A stretch of 64,000 nucleotides of DNA from an uncultured Gammaproteobacteria bacterium. Lineage in GTDB: Bacteria > Pseudomonadota > Gammaproteobacteria > Steroidobacterales > Woeseiaceae. Positions 63,593 to 64,000 of this stretch are shown one piece after another. The stretch's first letter is position 1, and every line of letters begins with the position of its first letter. Location of the stretch: the NCBI GenBank assembly GCA_937899415.1, contig CALBPI010000060.1, positions 62,001-126,000 on the forward strand, read 5' to 3'. The notes under the pieces are model-generated. The model had not been told where the DNA came from. It did no database searches and was given only the letters and a program-made list of their open reading frames with translations. The position numbers and the translations under genes were made by a program.

Positions 63593-64000
63593 ATGAATGA
63601 ACTCGACTACGTTGTCGTCGCGCTCTACATGGGCGGGCTGCTTTTGTTCGGCTTTATGCTGCGCGACCAGTCCAGTGAAGGGGACTACTTCCTGGGTGGA
63701 CGCAGCATGGGCTGGTTCCCGCTCACGCTCTCGACGATGGCGACACAGCTCTCCGCGATCAGCTTCGTCTCGGCGCCGGCCTTCGTCGGCCTGCGAGATG
63801 GCGGTGGCCTCAAATGGCTGACCTACGAATTTTCCCTGCCACTGGCGATGATTCTCGTGATGTTCGTCATCGCGCCCGCGCTGTACCGCGCGGGAATTGT
63901 CAGCATCTATGAGTTTCTTGAAAACCGATTCGGGCGCGGCACACGCATCCTGATCAGCGCGTCATTCCAGATCGTGCGCTCGTTCGCCACGGGCATCATG
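63593..64000 (+). CDS. Sodium:solute symporter (SSS family), N-terminal part
   Basis: The frame runs off the window end. 136 residues are visible: MNELDYVVVALYMGGLLLFG (TM1), DYFLGGRSMGWFPLTLSTMATQLSAISFVSAP (conserved SSS region with TM2) and FSLPLAMILVMFVIAPALYR (TM3), then IVSIYEFLENRFG. It is related to sugar and solute transporters of the SGLT/SSS family. It starts 115 bp after the TonB receptor stop, with the terminator at 63489-63545 between, so it may have its own promoter. It probably imports the released sugar or acid. Confidence 0.88.
   Translation, partial: MNELDYVVVALYMGGLLLFGFMLRDQSSEGDYFLGGRSMGWFPLTLSTMATQLSAISFVSAPAFVGLRDGGGLKWLTYEFSLPLAMILVMFVIAPALYRAGIVSIYEFLENRFGRGTRILISASFQIVRSFATGIM

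Noticed and set aside
1-64000. CRISPR arrays, insertion sequences, phage genes and restriction or toxin systems
   Set aside because: No regularly spaced repeats, transposase, integrase or defence domains were recognised anywhere in the window.

Overview
The window is a 64 kb stretch of a GC-rich gammaproteobacterial chromosome. The conserved gene order identifies the class: secA-mutT facing zapD-coaE-pilD-pilC-pilB-pilA, then pilR-pilS, sucCD, and recA-recX-alaS-csrA-tRNA-Ser-tRNA-Arg. Two TonB-dependent receptors, a GH30 glycosidase and a sodium:solute symporter suggest a free-living, probably aquatic heterotroph. A marine lineage such as Woeseiaceae is possible, but the genus cannot be read from this window.

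Region 1 (1-34 kb) is dense housekeeping DNA. It holds the end of secA, mutT, zapD, coaE, and a type IV pilus block (pilD, pilC, pilB, two tandem pilins, pilR, pilS). The first pilin has a textbook sigma-54 promoter with upstream inverted-repeat sites close to pilR/pilS. Next come sucCD, nadE, bamD, rluD, pgeF, clpB (behind a sigma-32-type promoter), an FmdB zinc ribbon gene, a DUF502 gene, aspS, an alpha/beta hydrolase, mutS, a GT4 glycosyltransferase and pncC. The region ends with recA (behind a perfect LexA box), recX, alaS, csrA and two tRNA genes with strong terminators.

Region 2 (34-53 kb) is accessory. It contains a membrane-bound LytTR regulator overlapping a TonB receptor gene, a PDZ lipoprotein, and a class-C-type serine hydrolase. 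A PLP decarboxylase follows whose C-terminus is frameshifted, next to a short decayed copy of an argE-like 3' end. A gabD / thioesterase / Fe-alcohol dehydrogenase / ArgE-type peptidase / two-domain esterase lipoprotein series could feed a C4 acid such as 4-hydroxybutyrate into succinate. An ECF sigma / membrane anti-sigma / periplasmic repressor-like operon then faces a second Spy-like gene, and both sides carry the same promoter motif at identical spacing.

Region 3 (51-64 kb) holds a quinone oxidoreductase, a PEBP protein, and an SDR / deiodinase-like / DUF2147 operon. That operon is divergent from a TetR gene, with a perfect 17-bp operator between them. A GNAT pair follows. The last group is a sugar-type cluster: a GH30 lipoprotein translationally coupled to a nitrilase, a ROK repressor, a TonB receptor and the start of an SSS symporter. 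The GH30-nitrilase pairing is the most suggestive of an undescribed pathway. All functional linkages are inferred from sequence and gene order; no searches were run.
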